Source: Sphingomonas sp.
GTDB lineage: Bacteria; Pseudomonadota; Alphaproteobacteria; Sphingomonadales; Sphingomonadaceae
Reading direction: 5' to 3'
Assembly (NCBI RefSeq): GCF_019749955.1
Contig: NZ_JAIEPC010000016.1
Location: 62,001 to 126,000, forward strand
Length of the DNA stretch: 64,000 nt
In this document: piece after piece, positions 17,561-25,767 of the stretch
Position numbering within the stretch: position 1 is the first letter of the stretch
How the letters are laid out: each line of letters begins with the position of its first letter
Made by a program: the position numbers and the translations under genes
Notes under the pieces: model-generated
What the model saw: only the letters and a program-made list of their open reading frames with translations
Told to the model about the DNA's origin: nothing
The model's database searches: none

Positions 17561-19264
17561 ATGACCCTTTCCGAACTCCCCCCGCTTTTGTCGGATGCGC
17601 TCGCCGCGCGTGGCTATGAAGCGCTCACCCCCGTCCAGACCGCCGTCGCTGCGACCGATGCGGTTGGGCGCGATCTCCTCGTCTCGGCCCAGACCGGGTC
17701 GGGCAAGACCGTCGCTTTTGGCCTTGCGATTGGCAATCAGCTGCTCGGCGAGCATGGCCTCACGCACGGCATCGCTCCGCAAGCGCTGGTGATCGCGCCG
17801 ACGCGCGAACTCGCGCTGCAGGTCAGCCGCGAGCTGATGTGGCTCTATGCCAAGGCGGGCGCGCGCATCGCGACCTGCGTTGGCGGGATGGACGCCTCGA
17901 AGGAGCGGCGCTCATTGAGCCACGGCGCGCATATCGTCGTCGGCACGCCGGGGCGGCTGCGTGATCACCTCGAGCGCGGCGCGCTCGACTTGTCGGCACT
18001 CAAGGTCGCGGTGCTCGATGAAGCCGATGAAATGCTCGACATGGGCTTTCGCGAAGACCTTGAGGAAATCCTCGACGCGACGCCGAACGAACGCCGCACC
18101 CTGCTATTCTCGGCGACGATCCCGAAGCCGATCGTCGCGCTCGCCAAGCGCTATCAGCGTGACGCCTTGCGCATCTCGACGGTGGGTGAGGATCGCGGGC
18201 ATGGCGACATCGCCTATCAATGCGTCACCATCGCGCCGTCGGACACCGAAAATGTCGTCGTCAACATGCTGCGGCTGCACGAGGCCGAGACTGCGATCCT
18301 GTTCTGCGCGACCCGCGACAATGTCCGACATCTGCACGCCAGCCTGATCGATCGCGGCTTTTCTGCGGTCGCCTTGTCGGGCGAGCATAGCCAGAACGAA
18401 CGCAACGCCGCCTTGCAGGCACTGCGCGATGGCCGTGCGCGTGTGTGCGTTGCGACCGATGTTGCCGCGCGCGGCATCGATCTGCCCAATCTGACGCTCG
18501 TCGTCCATGTCGAGCTGCCGCGCGATGCCGAGGCGCTTCAGCACCGTTCGGGCCGCACGGGTCGGGCAGGGCGCAAGGGCACTGCCGTGCTGATCGTCCC
18601 CTATCAGCGCCGCCGCATGGTCGAGCGGATGCTCGCGGGCGCGAAAATCGCCGCCGAATGGACCGATCCGCCGACCGCCGACGATATTCGCGCGAAGGAC
18701 CGTGAGCGGCTGCTCGCCACCTTGCTCGCGCCGGTCGAGATCGACGACGACGACCGCGCTCTCGGTGCCAAGCTGCTCGAAACCAAGAGCGCGGAGGATA
18801 TTGCCGCGCTGCTCGTGCGCGCGCACCGCGCGGCGATGCCGCAGCCTGAGGAATTGATCGAGCGCGGCGCGACGCCGCCGGCCGGCAAGGCTGGCCCCGG
18901 CGGCACCGCCAATCACCGCGCCGGTTTCGACGATGTGCTGTGGTTCAAGATCGATATCGGCCGCCGCCAAAATGCCGATCCGCGCTGGATCCTGCCGCTG
19001 CTGTGCCGTCGCGGGCATATCACCAAGCAGGAAATCGGCGCGATCCGGATCGGGCCGAACGAAACCTTCTTCCAGATTCCGCGTGGCGTTGCGGGCAAGT
19101 TCCAGGACGCGCTCAAGCGCACCGTGTCCGAAGACGGCGGCGAGATCGTCCCCGCGCCGCAGGGACCAAGCGACACCGGCCCGCGCCGTGGTGCCCAACC
19201 GCCCGCGCATCGCGGCGCGGTGCGTCCGACCAAGCCCCATCGCGGCCCGCCGCGCGGACGCTGA
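17561..19264 (+). CDS. DEAD-box RNA helicase with DbpA-type RNA-binding domain
   Basis: The 567-residue protein has all helicase core motifs: Q motif ALTPVQTAV, motif I AQTGSGKT (residues 43-50), APTRELALQ, LDEADEMLDMGF, SATIP, and the domain-2 motifs ATDVAARGIDLP and HRSGRTGRAGR. After a linker, residues about 450-530 (DVLWFKIDIGRRQNADPRWI) form a DbpA RNA-binding domain, which in DbpA recognises 23S rRNA during 50S assembly. A short basic, Pro-rich tail follows. The start ATG 17561 has GGAAG six bases upstream. A ribosome-assembly helicase related to DbpA/DeaD is the best call. Confidence 0.92.
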   Translation: MTLSELPPLLSDALAARGYEALTPVQTAVAATDAVGRDLLVSAQTGSGKTVAFGLAIGNQLLGEHGLTHGIAPQALVIAPTRELALQVSRELMWLYAKAGARIATCVGGMDASKERRSLSHGAHIVVGTPGRLRDHLERGALDLSALKVAVLDEADEMLDMGFREDLEEILDATPNERRTLLFSATIPKPIVALAKRYQRDALRISTVGEDRGHGDIAYQCVTIAPSDTENVVVNMLRLHEAETAILFCATRDNVRHLHASLIDRGFSAVALSGEHSQNERNAALQALRDGRARVCVATDVAARGIDLPNLTLVVHVELPRDAEALQHRSGRTGRAGRKGTAVLIVPYQRRRMVERMLAGAKIAAEWTDPPTADDIRAKDRERLLATLLAPVEIDDDDRALGAKLLETKSAEDIAALLVRAHRAAMPQPEELIERGATPPAGKAGPGGTANHRAGFDDVLWFKIDIGRRQNADPRWILPLLCRRGHITKQEIGAIRIGPNETFFQIPRGVAGKFQDALKRTVSEDGGEIVPAPQGPSDTGPRRGAQPPAHRGAVRPTKPHRGPPRGR

Positions 19265-19401
19265 ACGCTCTACCCGAACCGCTTGCGAGCCAAAAAAAGC
19301 CGGTCGCGTCGCTTGCAAACACAAAGCGGGAATTACCGGGATTGGGTGGAAAACGGACAGGCAGCTTTCAGGAGTTACGTGGCGATAGCTGCCATCCGCA
19401 A

Positions 19402-20409
19402 TCACAGCATGCCAAGATTGTGAAGCCACTGCTTGACCTGTCCCGGCCATTCGCGGGAGATCGGATCGGACGTTGGCCGCATCCCGAAAGCGTGGCCGCC
19501 TTTGGAATAGATGCGCAAATCGACCGGTACGCCTGCATCGCTCAGAGCCAGCGCATAGGCCAATGGCTGCCGGACCTTGTCCATAGGATCGTTCATTGCA
19601 TGAAGGATCAGCGTCGGCGGTGCTTTGGGGCTGATAGTGACCCAAGGCTTTAGTTCGAGGCTGTTCTTACCCTTGCTGTCATCTAGCATACGGGCTGTAT
19701 AGGCGACGATCGCGAAGTCGGGGCGTGGCGATTGGTGATCGGCCGCGTCCGTAAGCGGATAGGTCCGCTCTTCAGTGTTGCTCATGTTCGCTGCGAGATA
19801 GGCGCCTGCTGAAAAGCCGATTACGCCGATTTTGTGGGGTTCGATTCCATATGACGCTGCCTGCTGCCGCAGTAGCCCCATCGCGCGCTGCGCATCTTCC
19901 AGCCCCAAAAGCACCCTCGGCCGCACTTGCTTGCCGTTCTCCCTCGGCCATACTTGCGGCACTCGGTACTTCAAGACGGCGCATGTCATTCCCTGCTGCA
20001 CCACCCAATCGCAAATTTCAGTGCCTTCCAGATCGAGCGCCAGGACTTCAAATCCACCACCCGGCAGGACAAGCATCGCCGCGCCGTTGTTGCGCCCCTT
20101 CGGCCGGTAAACGGTCATTGTCGGTCGAGTGACGTAGCTCGCCCAGTGCCATTTACGCCCGCCAACAAGACCTGTGCCGTTTCCAAGTCCCTCGGGACGA
20201 TCGCCAGAATCAGGTTTGGCGAGAGGCGTACTTGCAGGCCATAGCGGTATCTGCTCCCCGCCGTTAGTTGGCTGCCAGACGCCGGGCCGTTCGTTCTTCG
20301 GCAGGACTTCCTTGGCTTGTGATGCATCGGGTTTGCTGATCTGCCCGCAGGCTGCCCCGGCAATGCCGAGTGCGAGAACAGACGGCACGACAAACTTGGA
20401 CCACGACAA
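19402..20409 (-). CDS. Secreted alpha/beta hydrolase (acetyl-xylan-esterase/BD-FAE-like)
   Basis: The protein has an N-terminal export signal (KFVVPSVLALGIAGAAC), then a hydrolase fold. Its motifs are the oxyanion strand MLVLPGGGFEVLA, the nucleophile elbow GFSAGAYLAANM, the acid region TLILHAMNDPMD and His in KGGHAFGMRP. This is the pattern of exported carbohydrate esterases such as BD-FAE. I place the start at TTG 20409 because AGGAGA lies 6 bases before it; an in-frame GTG at 20448 lacks a ribosome binding site. The gene is less GC-rich than its neighbours, suggesting acquisition. The substrate is not known. Confidence 0.78.
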   Translation of the reverse strand: MSWSKFVVPSVLALGIAGAACGQISKPDASQAKEVLPKNERPGVWQPTNGGEQIPLWPASTPLAKPDSGDRPEGLGNGTGLVGGRKWHWASYVTRPTMTVYRPKGRNNGAAMLVLPGGGFEVLALDLEGTEICDWVVQQGMTCAVLKYRVPQVWPRENGKQVRPRVLLGLEDAQRAMGLLRQQAASYGIEPHKIGVIGFSAGAYLAANMSNTEERTYPLTDAADHQSPRPDFAIVAYTARMLDDSKGKNSLELKPWVTISPKAPPTLILHAMNDPMDKVRQPLAYALALSDAGVPVDLRIYSKGGHAFGMRPTSDPISREWPGQVKQWLHNLGML

Positions 20410-20679
20410 ACCCGTTCTCCTGCAATGAAGAAGCCATTTCCAAAACACGGCTCACTCTGGCGTGAAGTTTACCGCCCGATGCTTGACTCGCAACTGGTGC
20501 CTTGCCGATTGGGAACCTCTGGCGGGGTTGCCGACACGCTTTAGGACCGAGCGTCCGCGCTCGACATCACTGAACAAACGACCGCTTCTGAGAGGTCAGA
20601 GCAATCATCGAAACTACCGGGTTTGGGGCGAAAGCCGCCACCGGCCTGCCTTGTATTCGCAAGCGACATCAGCGCCAAA

Positions 20680-20713
20680 AAAGGCGCGACCGGCAAATGC
20701 CTGTCGCGCCTTT
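20680..20713 (-). terminator. Rho-independent terminator of the DUF1223 gene
   Basis: AAAGGCGCGAC (20680-20690) pairs with GTCGCGCCTTT (20703-20713). An inner GGCA/TGCC pair leaves a tiny loop. Read on the minus strand the stem is followed by a T-run, as expected about 60 bases after the DUF1223 stop. The rest of the 20410-20774 gap has no recognisable gene. Confidence 0.8.
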
Positions 20714-20774
20714 CAGGTTGGTCCTGCGCGCCCGAAAAAGGGGGAAACGGACGCGCAGGTAGGCGGGAGCGGGG

Positions 20775-21509
20775 TTAGATCTTCGCCGCCGACAGGATCG
20801 GGCCGCCCTTGCCGTTCTGGACAAGGATCGCGGTCTTCAGCCCAGCAGGCGCAGCGGGGAGCGCGAAGCTCGCGGCCTTGCCCGACCAGCTGCCGACATT
20901 GACGAGCTGCTTGACGACATTGCGGTGCGGAAGGGTGACGCCGCCATTCTCACCCGCCTGGATCGCGACGTTGATCGTGCGCGGATCATAGCGGACGACC
21001 CAGACAGTCGCATTGGCCGCCTTGCCGTCGCCGATCGTGACCTTGCCGTTCGCGGCAGCAATCGCCGGGCCGGTCTTGACGACATTGCGCGCAATCGCCG
21101 CATTGAGTTCGCCTTCGCGGCTGCCGAGCACGGCGTCACGCCCGTTGACGATCACCTGCGGCGTCGCAACTTGGCTGCGGCCGGCGGTGTGGGCATAGTC
21201 CCACTGGCGCGCGGTATAGGCGGGGGTCGCAAAGCTGTCCTTCCAGCCGAGGCTATCCCAATAGGTGACCGCGAAGGTCAGCGGGATCACGTCGCCACGA
21301 TCGGCGAGGCGGTTGATCACCTTGATCGCGGGCGGGCAGCTCGAGCAGCCCTGGCTCTGGTAGAGTTCGACGACAACAGGATGCGCCGGATCGCCAGCGA
21401 GCGTGGTCGGCGTCGCGCCAGCGCCTTCACCCGACGGTGCTGGCGAAGCGGTTGCGCCTGAGCAGGCTGCAAGGAAAAGGGCAGTCGAAACAGCAAGAAG
21501 CGTACGCAT
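20775..21509 (-). CDS. DUF1223 thioredoxin-like lipoprotein, SigF-dependent
   Basis: The 244-residue product begins MRTLLAVSTALFLAACSG, a lipoprotein signal with Cys16. The DUF1223 domain follows, with VVVELYQSQGCSSCPPA giving a thioredoxin-like CxxC pair (C55, C58). Later family blocks include FAVTYWDSLGWKDSFATPAYTARQWDYA and a TPQVIVNG strand. The ATG at 21509 follows GGAG by 8 bases; in-frame ATG and GTG codons lie just upstream. An exact SigF promoter (21564-21589) precedes it by about 50 bases. A thiol-redox job in the envelope during metal or oxidative stress fits, by inference from that regulation. Confidence 0.88.
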   Translation of the reverse strand: MRTLLAVSTALFLAACSGATASPAPSGEGAGATPTTLAGDPAHPVVVELYQSQGCSSCPPAIKVINRLADRGDVIPLTFAVTYWDSLGWKDSFATPAYTARQWDYAHTAGRSQVATPQVIVNGRDAVLGSREGELNAAIARNVVKTGPAIAAANGKVTIGDGKAANATVWVVRYDPRTINVAIQAGENGGVTLPHRNVVKQLVNVGSWSGKAASFALPAAPAGLKTAILVQNGKGGPILSAAKI

Positions 21510-21563
21510 GGTCATCACTCCGTAAATGTTCAGGTGGCCACCGGGCGACCCTATGCCCTGCTA

Positions 21564-21589
21564 TTCGTGAGGGTGTGGCCGCTGGTTAC
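21564..21589 (-). promoter_or_regulatory. SigF-type promoter of the DUF1223 gene
   Basis: Read on the minus strand it is GTAACC (21589-21584), a 16-base spacer, then CGAA (21567-21564). This equals the SigF consensus described in Caulobacter, from established knowledge. It lies in the gap between nrsF and the DUF1223 gene and points to the latter, giving a leader of roughly 45-50 bases. Confidence 0.85.
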
Positions 21590-21595
21590 AACCAA

Positions 21596-22237
21596 TTACC
21601 AGCGCAGCAATTGCGGGCCGAAAAGCGCGCCGATCGCGGTCGGAATCGCGATGCCGAGCGTGTACCAGGTCACCACAAAGCTCGCCGAAACCTCGGGGCA
21701 ATGCAGGCCATAGAGCGCCGCGCCGAACGCGCCCGCCGCCAGCCCCGCCGCCGCCCCCGCCGCGCGCAAATTGGTCGGCGCGAGCTGGCGGAACGACCAC
21801 AGCAGCCCCGCGAAGATCGGCAGCGACAGCACGCCGACGCGCATCGAACATTGCCGCCAGCTACTCCCCAGCCACATCGGCAGCCAATGCTCGCTCGGTG
21901 TCGCCGCGAGTTCGACCCCCGCCAGCGCCGCCAGCAGCGCCAGCGGCACCGCGATCCGCCACAGCCCGCCGCTACCCGCCGCATCGGGGCGCGCCACATG
22001 ATGCACCGCCAGCACCGCGACCACGCCCAGCGCAATCGTATAGGCCGCCTTCATCAGGAAGCGCGCGTTCATCATCGCGCCGGGCAGATCGGGCCGCAGC
22101 CCCATTGTCTGCACCACCAGCGCCAGCGTCACCGCGCCGCCCGCGACCAGCCCGATCGCCAGCCGTTGTTCGACGGCGCTCTGAGATACCGGCCGCGTCT
22201 GCGCGGACAGCGATTGGATCAATTCTTCGGTACGCAT
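21596..22237 (-). CDS. nrsF: NrsF (DUF1109) membrane anti-sigma factor
   Basis: NrsF holds the ECF sigma factor SigF inactive at the inner membrane until stress. The 213-residue protein has an N-terminal cytosolic segment (MRTEELIQSL) and six predicted membrane helices. Two cysteines, C130 in SSWRQCSMRVG and C180 in YGLHCPEVSASF, lie almost exactly where Caulobacter NrsF has the two Cys needed for response to chromate and cadmium. Its ATG overlaps the stop of the sigma gene, so they are co-expressed and stoichiometric. Confidence 0.92.
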   Translation of the reverse strand: MRTEELIQSLSAQTRPVSQSAVEQRLAIGLVAGGAVTLALVVQTMGLRPDLPGAMMNARFLMKAAYTIALGVVAVLAVHHVARPDAAGSGGLWRIAVPLALLAALAGVELAATPSEHWLPMWLGSSWRQCSMRVGVLSLPIFAGLLWSFRQLAPTNLRAAGAAAGLAAGAFGAALYGLHCPEVSASFVVTWYTLGIAIPTAIGALFGPQLLRW

Positions 22238-22791
22238 TACTTACCCTTCAGTCGTGCAGCGAGCGCCTTCAGCCCGCGGTGGACGGAAACCTTCACATCG
22301 GCTTCGCTGATGCCATCGGCCTCGGCGGCTTCGGCGACGCTGAGGCCATCAATCTTGGTGCGACGGATCGCGCTGGCCTGTTTGGCCGAAATCTCGCTGA
22401 GCAGCCCGTCGACATCCATCTTTGCCGACGCTGCCTCCTGAAAGCCTTCGGCGACCAGGATTTCCTCCAGCCCTTCGAACGACACATGCTGGCGCTGCCG
22501 CCGGAAATGATCGATCATCTTGTAGCGCGCGACCGCATAGGCCCATGCGGTGAAGGGCCGGTCGCGGTCATAGCTTGCGCGCCGCGTGTGGATGGCAATC
22601 AGCGTTTCCTGCACCAGATCCTCGACATCATCACCCGCCCCGCGCAGCCGCCGCGCGAAGAAACCGCGCATCAGCGGCGCGAGCGCGGTCAGCAACCGGT
22701 TCTGGGCAGCGCCGTCGCCATCAAGGCCCCGCACCATCCAGCCCTTCAGCTGCTCTTCGCTCGCTCTGCCTTGCGCTCCTGATAGAGCCAT
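22237..22791 (-). CDS. sigF: ECF RNA polymerase sigma factor SigF
   Basis: The protein has up to 184 residues. Sigma region 2 is at about residues 35-105, with GDDVEDLVQETLIAIHTRR and RPFTAWAYAVARYKMIDHFRR. Region 4 is at about 125-180, with IDGLSVAEAAEADGISEADVKVSVHRGLKAL. The arrangement sigF-nrsF and the surrounding GTAACC-N16-CGAA promoters identify it as SigF. The longest start, ATG 22791, lies inside the -10 element of its own promoter, so an mRNA from there could not contain it. The next in-frame ATG is 22737 (residue 19). The true start is unresolved. Confidence 0.92.
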   Translation of the reverse strand: MALSGAQGRASEEQLKGWMVRGLDGDGAAQNRLLTALAPLMRGFFARRLRGAGDDVEDLVQETLIAIHTRRASYDRDRPFTAWAYAVARYKMIDHFRRQRQHVSFEGLEEILVAEGFQEAASAKMDVDGLLSEISAKQASAIRRTKIDGLSVAEAAEADGISEADVKVSVHRGLKALAARLKGK

Positions 22792-22816
22792 TCGGTTGAT
22801 CCAGTGACTTGGTTAC
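22791..22816 (-). promoter_or_regulatory. Autoregulatory SigF promoter of sigF-nrsF
   Basis: On the minus strand it is GTAACC (22816-22811), 16 bases, then CGAA (22794-22791). The final A of CGAA is the first base of the longest-frame ATG of sigF. The motif is exact and oriented towards sigF, indicating autoregulation. Confidence 0.85.
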
Positions 22817-22858
22817 ACGTCGTGCGATCGGCGTGCTTAGCGCGACTGCGCGACGCTT

Positions 22859-22884
22859 GTAACCAATGCCGTGGTGCGCGCGAA
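22859..22884 (+). promoter_or_regulatory. SigF-type promoter facing the thiolase gene
   Basis: GTAACC (22859-22864), 16 bases, then CGAA (22881-22884). It is exact and points to the plus strand. The next gene in that direction is the thiolase at 23027, which would have a leader of about 135 bases containing the hairpin at 22925-22956. Confidence 0.75.
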
Positions 22885-22924
22885 CCCCGGATGTGACCTG
22901 CCCTTTCAGGCCTCCCGGGTCACC

Positions 22925-22956
22925 GGACGGCGGTGCGTATCTGTATGCCGCCGTCC
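22925..22956 (+). other. Strong hairpin in the thiolase leader
   Basis: GGACGGCGG (22925-22933) pairs perfectly with CCGCCGTCC (22948-22956) around a 14-base loop. No T-run follows on either strand, so a simple terminator is unlikely. It could attenuate or stabilise the leader that starts at the SigF-type promoter. Confidence 0.5.
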
Positions 22957-23026
22957 GTAAGGGGCCTGACAAGCCCGACCCGCTCGGCTAGCCTCTCCGC
23001 CAAAAGCACAACAGGAGAGAGCCCCC

Positions 23027-24217
23027 ATGCGCGAAGCCGCGATCGTCGCCACTGCCCGCACCCCGATTGGCAAGGCCATGCGCGGGGTGTTCAACGTCAC
23101 CGAAGCGCCGGTGCTCGCGGGCCACGTCATGAACGCCGCGGTCGAGCGCGCCGGGATCGACCCCGCCCGCATCGACGAGATCTTATGGGGCGTCGGCAAC
23201 CAATGGGGCAGCCAGGGCGGCAATGCCGGGCGCATGGCGGTGTTCGCAGCAGGCCTGCCGCAAAGCGTCCCCGCTTTCTCGCTCGATCGCAAATGCGGCT
23301 CCGGCCTCACCGCCGTCGCCCTCGCCGCGCGCTCGATCATCTGCAACGAGATCGACGTGGCGCTCGCAGGCGGCATGGAAAGCGTGAGCATGACCGCGCA
23401 GAATGCCCCGCGCTACATCAACCAGTCGGTGATCGCCAACGAACCCGCCGCGTACATCCCGATGATCGAAACCGCCGAGATCGTCGCCGAACGCTATGGC
23501 ATCACCCGCGAGGCGCAGGACCGCTACGGCGCGATGAGCCAGCAACGCGCCGCGCGCGGGCTGGAGGCAGGCGCCTTCATCGAGGAAATCGCCCCGATCA
23601 CCGTCGAGCGCGCGCTGCTCGACAAGGAAGGCAAGGAAACCGGCCGCGAGCAAGTGACGGTCAGCCAGGACGAAGGCATCCGCCCCGGCACGACGTACGA
23701 GGGCCTCAGCGGCCTGCGCACCGTCTGGCCCGGCGGCGAATTCACCGGCCCCGGCAGCAACATCACCGCAGGCAACGCCAGCCAGCTCTCCGACGGCGCG
23801 AGCGCGCAGATCGTGATGGACCGCGCGACCGCCGAGGCCGAGGGCAAGGAAATCCTCGGTATCTATCGCGGTTTCCAGGCGGCAGGCTGCGCGCCCGACG
23901 AAATGGGCATCGGCCCGGTCTTCGCCATCCCCAAACTCCTCGCGCGCGCGGGGTTGACGGTGGCGGACATTGGCCTGTGGGAGCTCAACGAAGCCTTCGC
24001 CTCGCAATGCCTCTACTGCCGCGACACGCTCGGCATCGATCCGGAGAAGTACAACGTCAACGGCGGCGCGATCGCGATCGGCCACCCGTTCGGGATGACG
24101 GGGTCACGGCTGGTGGGGCATGCGCTGATCGAGGGGCGGAAGCGGGGGGTTAGGTGGGTGGTGGTGTCGATGTGTACTGCGGGGGGTATGGGGGCTGCGG
24201 GGTTGTTTGAGGTTTGA
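23027..24217 (+). CDS. Acetyl-CoA C-acyltransferase (thiolase)
   Basis: This 396-residue thiolase condenses or cleaves acyl-CoA with acetyl-CoA. The acyl-accepting Cys is C90 in DRKCGSG. The second half has [23 protein letters not shown] with the catalytic His, and the C-terminal [15 protein letters not shown] with the second catalytic Cys. The family call is certain; the choice between degradative (FadA-like) and biosynthetic (PhaA-like) use is not. GGAGAGAG lies just before ATG 23027. It sits alone, downstream of a SigF-type promoter at 22859. A second thiolase of equal length is at 44568. Confidence 0.93.
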   Translation: MREAAIVATARTPIGKAMRGVFNVTEAPVLAGHVMNAAVERAGIDPARIDEILWGVGNQWGSQGGNAGRMAVFAAGLPQSVPAFSLDRKCGSGLTAVALAARSIICNEIDVALAGGMESVSMTAQNAPRYINQSVIANEPAAYIPMIETAEIVAERYGITREAQDRYGAMSQQRAARGLEAGAFIEEIAPITVERALLDKEGKETGREQVTVSQDEGIRPGTTYEGLSGLRTVWPGGEFTGPGSNITAGNASQLSDGASAQIVMDRATAEAEGKEILGIYRGFQAAGCAPDEMGIGPVFAIPKLLARAGLTVADIGLWELNEAFASQCLYCRDTLGIDPEKYNVNGGAIAIGHPFGMTGSRLVGHALIEGRKRGVRWVVVSMCTAGGMGAAGLFEV

Positions 24218-24236
24218 CGGGGAGGGTTTGCGGGCG

Positions 24237-24914
24237 TCAGTTCGCAGCCGGGCCACAGCGATCATTCGGCGTCCACGCCACTGGGCCGAGATCCTTGACG
24301 ATTTGACGAGAAGCAACCCCCATCGCGCCGGGGACGGCCCCAAGCCGACGAAGGCCGGAGACGATCTTTGCTTCGCAGCTGCCCGATGCCACCGCCCAGC
24401 CTAAGGCGCGAAGCGCAGTGCCGGATTGCCCCGGCGAGGGGATCGACGCGAAACGAGCCCTTGGGAGATGTAGCCCAGGATCCCTGCTCGCGCTGCGTTC
24501 CTGGTTTTTTGCCGCATTCACGGCAATCAAACCGATCACACTGGTTACGACTTTCGTTGTCTCGCTTGGTCCTGCAGGCGGCGGTGCGTGCGTAACCGCG
24601 TCTGACAGGGCCAACAGCATCAGAAAGTCGAGCGTCTCCCGATCTGGTGCTGCCGCAACCCAATCCTGGGGCAGCCGGATTATCCCATCGCGACGTTGCT
24701 GGAGCAAGGATTGATCGGCATTGACGAGTTGCAGCTCGAACGCCAAATCGTCTGGTCGCACAAGCTGTTGCAACCTGGCGAAGCGGGCCTGCAAATCCGT
24801 AATTTGGCCCTGCTGGATGGTCACCCTTGTCGAGTCAGTCGCAGTCATCTGCGCAATTGCAGGAGAAGCGAAAACTGCAATTGGCAACAGGCAGTAAGAT
24901 GATATTTTCAGCAT
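24237..24914 (-). CDS. Exported protein of unknown function
   Basis: The 225-residue product has a clear signal peptide ([21 protein letters not shown]). After it comes a helical segment with [21 protein letters not shown], then [25 protein letters not shown] and a Pro/Gly-rich C-terminal half with no recognised domain. ATG 24914 has GGAG 7 bases upstream, so the longer upstream frame is not used. It follows the small HTH gene by 16 bases and probably shares its transcript with the DUF2975 gene. It belongs to a less GC-rich islet (24.2-26.7 kb). I do not recognise the family. Confidence 0.7.
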   Translation of the reverse strand: MLKISSYCLLPIAVFASPAIAQMTATDSTRVTIQQGQITDLQARFARLQQLVRPDDLAFELQLVNADQSLLQQRRDGIIRLPQDWVAAAPDRETLDFLMLLALSDAVTHAPPPAGPSETTKVVTSVIGLIAVNAAKNQERSASRDPGLHLPRARFASIPSPGQSGTALRALGWAVASGSCEAKIVSGLRRLGAVPGAMGVASRQIVKDLGPVAWTPNDRCGPAAN

Positions 24915-24930
24915 GGTTCGTCTCCATCGT

Positions 24931-25149
24931 TTATTCGGCATCAGAATCCGCCTGAAACTCAAGAATATCGCCGGGCTGACAATCGAGCGCCGCGCATATT
25001 GCGGCCAGGGTCTTGAATCGCATCCCTTGGATCTTGCCAGATTTAAGAAGGGACAGATTTTGCTCGGATATACCAATTAGCGCAGCCAACTCTTTCGAGC
25101 GCATCTTGCGGCGCGCTAGCATAACATCGAGTCTAACGATGATTTCCAT
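24931..25149 (-). CDS. Small helix-turn-helix regulator (YozG/Cro-CI type)
   Basis: The 72-residue protein is almost entirely one HTH domain: VMLARRKMRSKELAALIGIS, then EQNLSLLKSGKIQGMRFKTL and AAICAALDCQPGDILEF. This is the YozG-like Cro/CI type that usually accompanies a DUF2975 membrane protein. It begins 2 bases after the DUF2975 stop. The 21-bp palindrome at 25723-25743 in front of the operon is a natural candidate operator, which is inference. Confidence 0.9.
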   Translation of the reverse strand: MEIIVRLDVMLARRKMRSKELAALIGISEQNLSLLKSGKIQGMRFKTLAAICAALDCQPGDILEFQADSDAE

Positions 25150-25151
25150 GT

Positions 25152-25697
25152 TTAAAGAAAAGTCTTGTTTTCGGCGTCGACGCGGTGAAGCTCACGCACG
25201 ATCATCACGAAGAGGAACAAGAAGATCGTTCCGATTGCCTTTAGAAGCGTATCCTGCTGCAAGTTGAACCACCATTTGTATGGTGCCGGAACGTCGGTCA
25301 GCATAGCGGCGAGCGCGTAGAGCGGCGCGGCAAAGACGGTGAATAATGTTCCCAGAAAGGCCGCCAGGCCGAGCCGGACCAGTCTGCGCTCCACCCCGGT
25401 CGTCATCGTCTCACCGCGCCCCAATGCGCCGAACAAGCCGAACATTTCCAGAAAAACCCAGACTGACAGGAAAAGATCGAGCGAAAGCACGATGCCGAAA
25501 CCAATCCAGGTCTCGATGCTGATAAGCTCAGGTAAATTTGGCGCCAGCCAACGATTATAACTTCCCATCGCGGCGCGGTCGAATCCAAGCGGAATGGCGA
25601 ACACTGTCCTCAAGGCAGCGCCAGCGAGACAGATCGCCTGGGCGATGCGGACAAGCAGCAGTGAGCGGGGGCTGGTTCGCGACGTCTCGCCTGTCAC
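25152..25697 (-). CDS. DUF2975 membrane protein
   Basis: The 181-residue protein has four membrane helices: LVRIAQAICLAGAALRTVFAI, WIGFGIVLSLDLFLSVWVFLEMF, LVRLGLAAFLGTLFTVFAAPLYALAA and LLKAIGTIFLFLFVMIV. The central GRGE motif after the second helix, and the coupled YozG-like HTH gene downstream, are standard for DUF2975. Function is unknown, though such pairs behave like regulator/membrane-effector modules. Start ATG 25697 is close to the divergent outer-membrane protein gene, 70 bases apart. Confidence 0.85.
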   Translation of the reverse strand: MTGETSRTSPRSLLLVRIAQAICLAGAALRTVFAIPLGFDRAAMGSYNRWLAPNLPELISIETWIGFGIVLSLDLFLSVWVFLEMFGLFGALGRGETMTTGVERRLVRLGLAAFLGTLFTVFAAPLYALAAMLTDVPAPYKWWFNLQQDTLLKAIGTIFLFLFVMIVRELHRVDAENKTFL

Positions 25698-25722
25698 AAT
25701 ATAATCACCTTGAAAACGATAA

Positions 25723-25743
25723 AATTCATGTATGACATGAATT
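25723..25743. promoter_or_regulatory. 21-bp palindromic operator in a divergent promoter
   Basis: AATTCATGT, spacer ATG, ACATGAATT is a perfect 9+9 inverted repeat. It is nested in an imperfect outer repeat, TCACCTTGA (25706-25714) versus TCAAAGGTGA (25754-25763). It lies midway between the DUF2975 start (25697) and the outer-membrane protein start (25768), so one bound regulator could control both directions. Confidence 0.7.
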
Positions 25744-25767
25744 ATCTACTGTCAAAGGTGATTCGGT

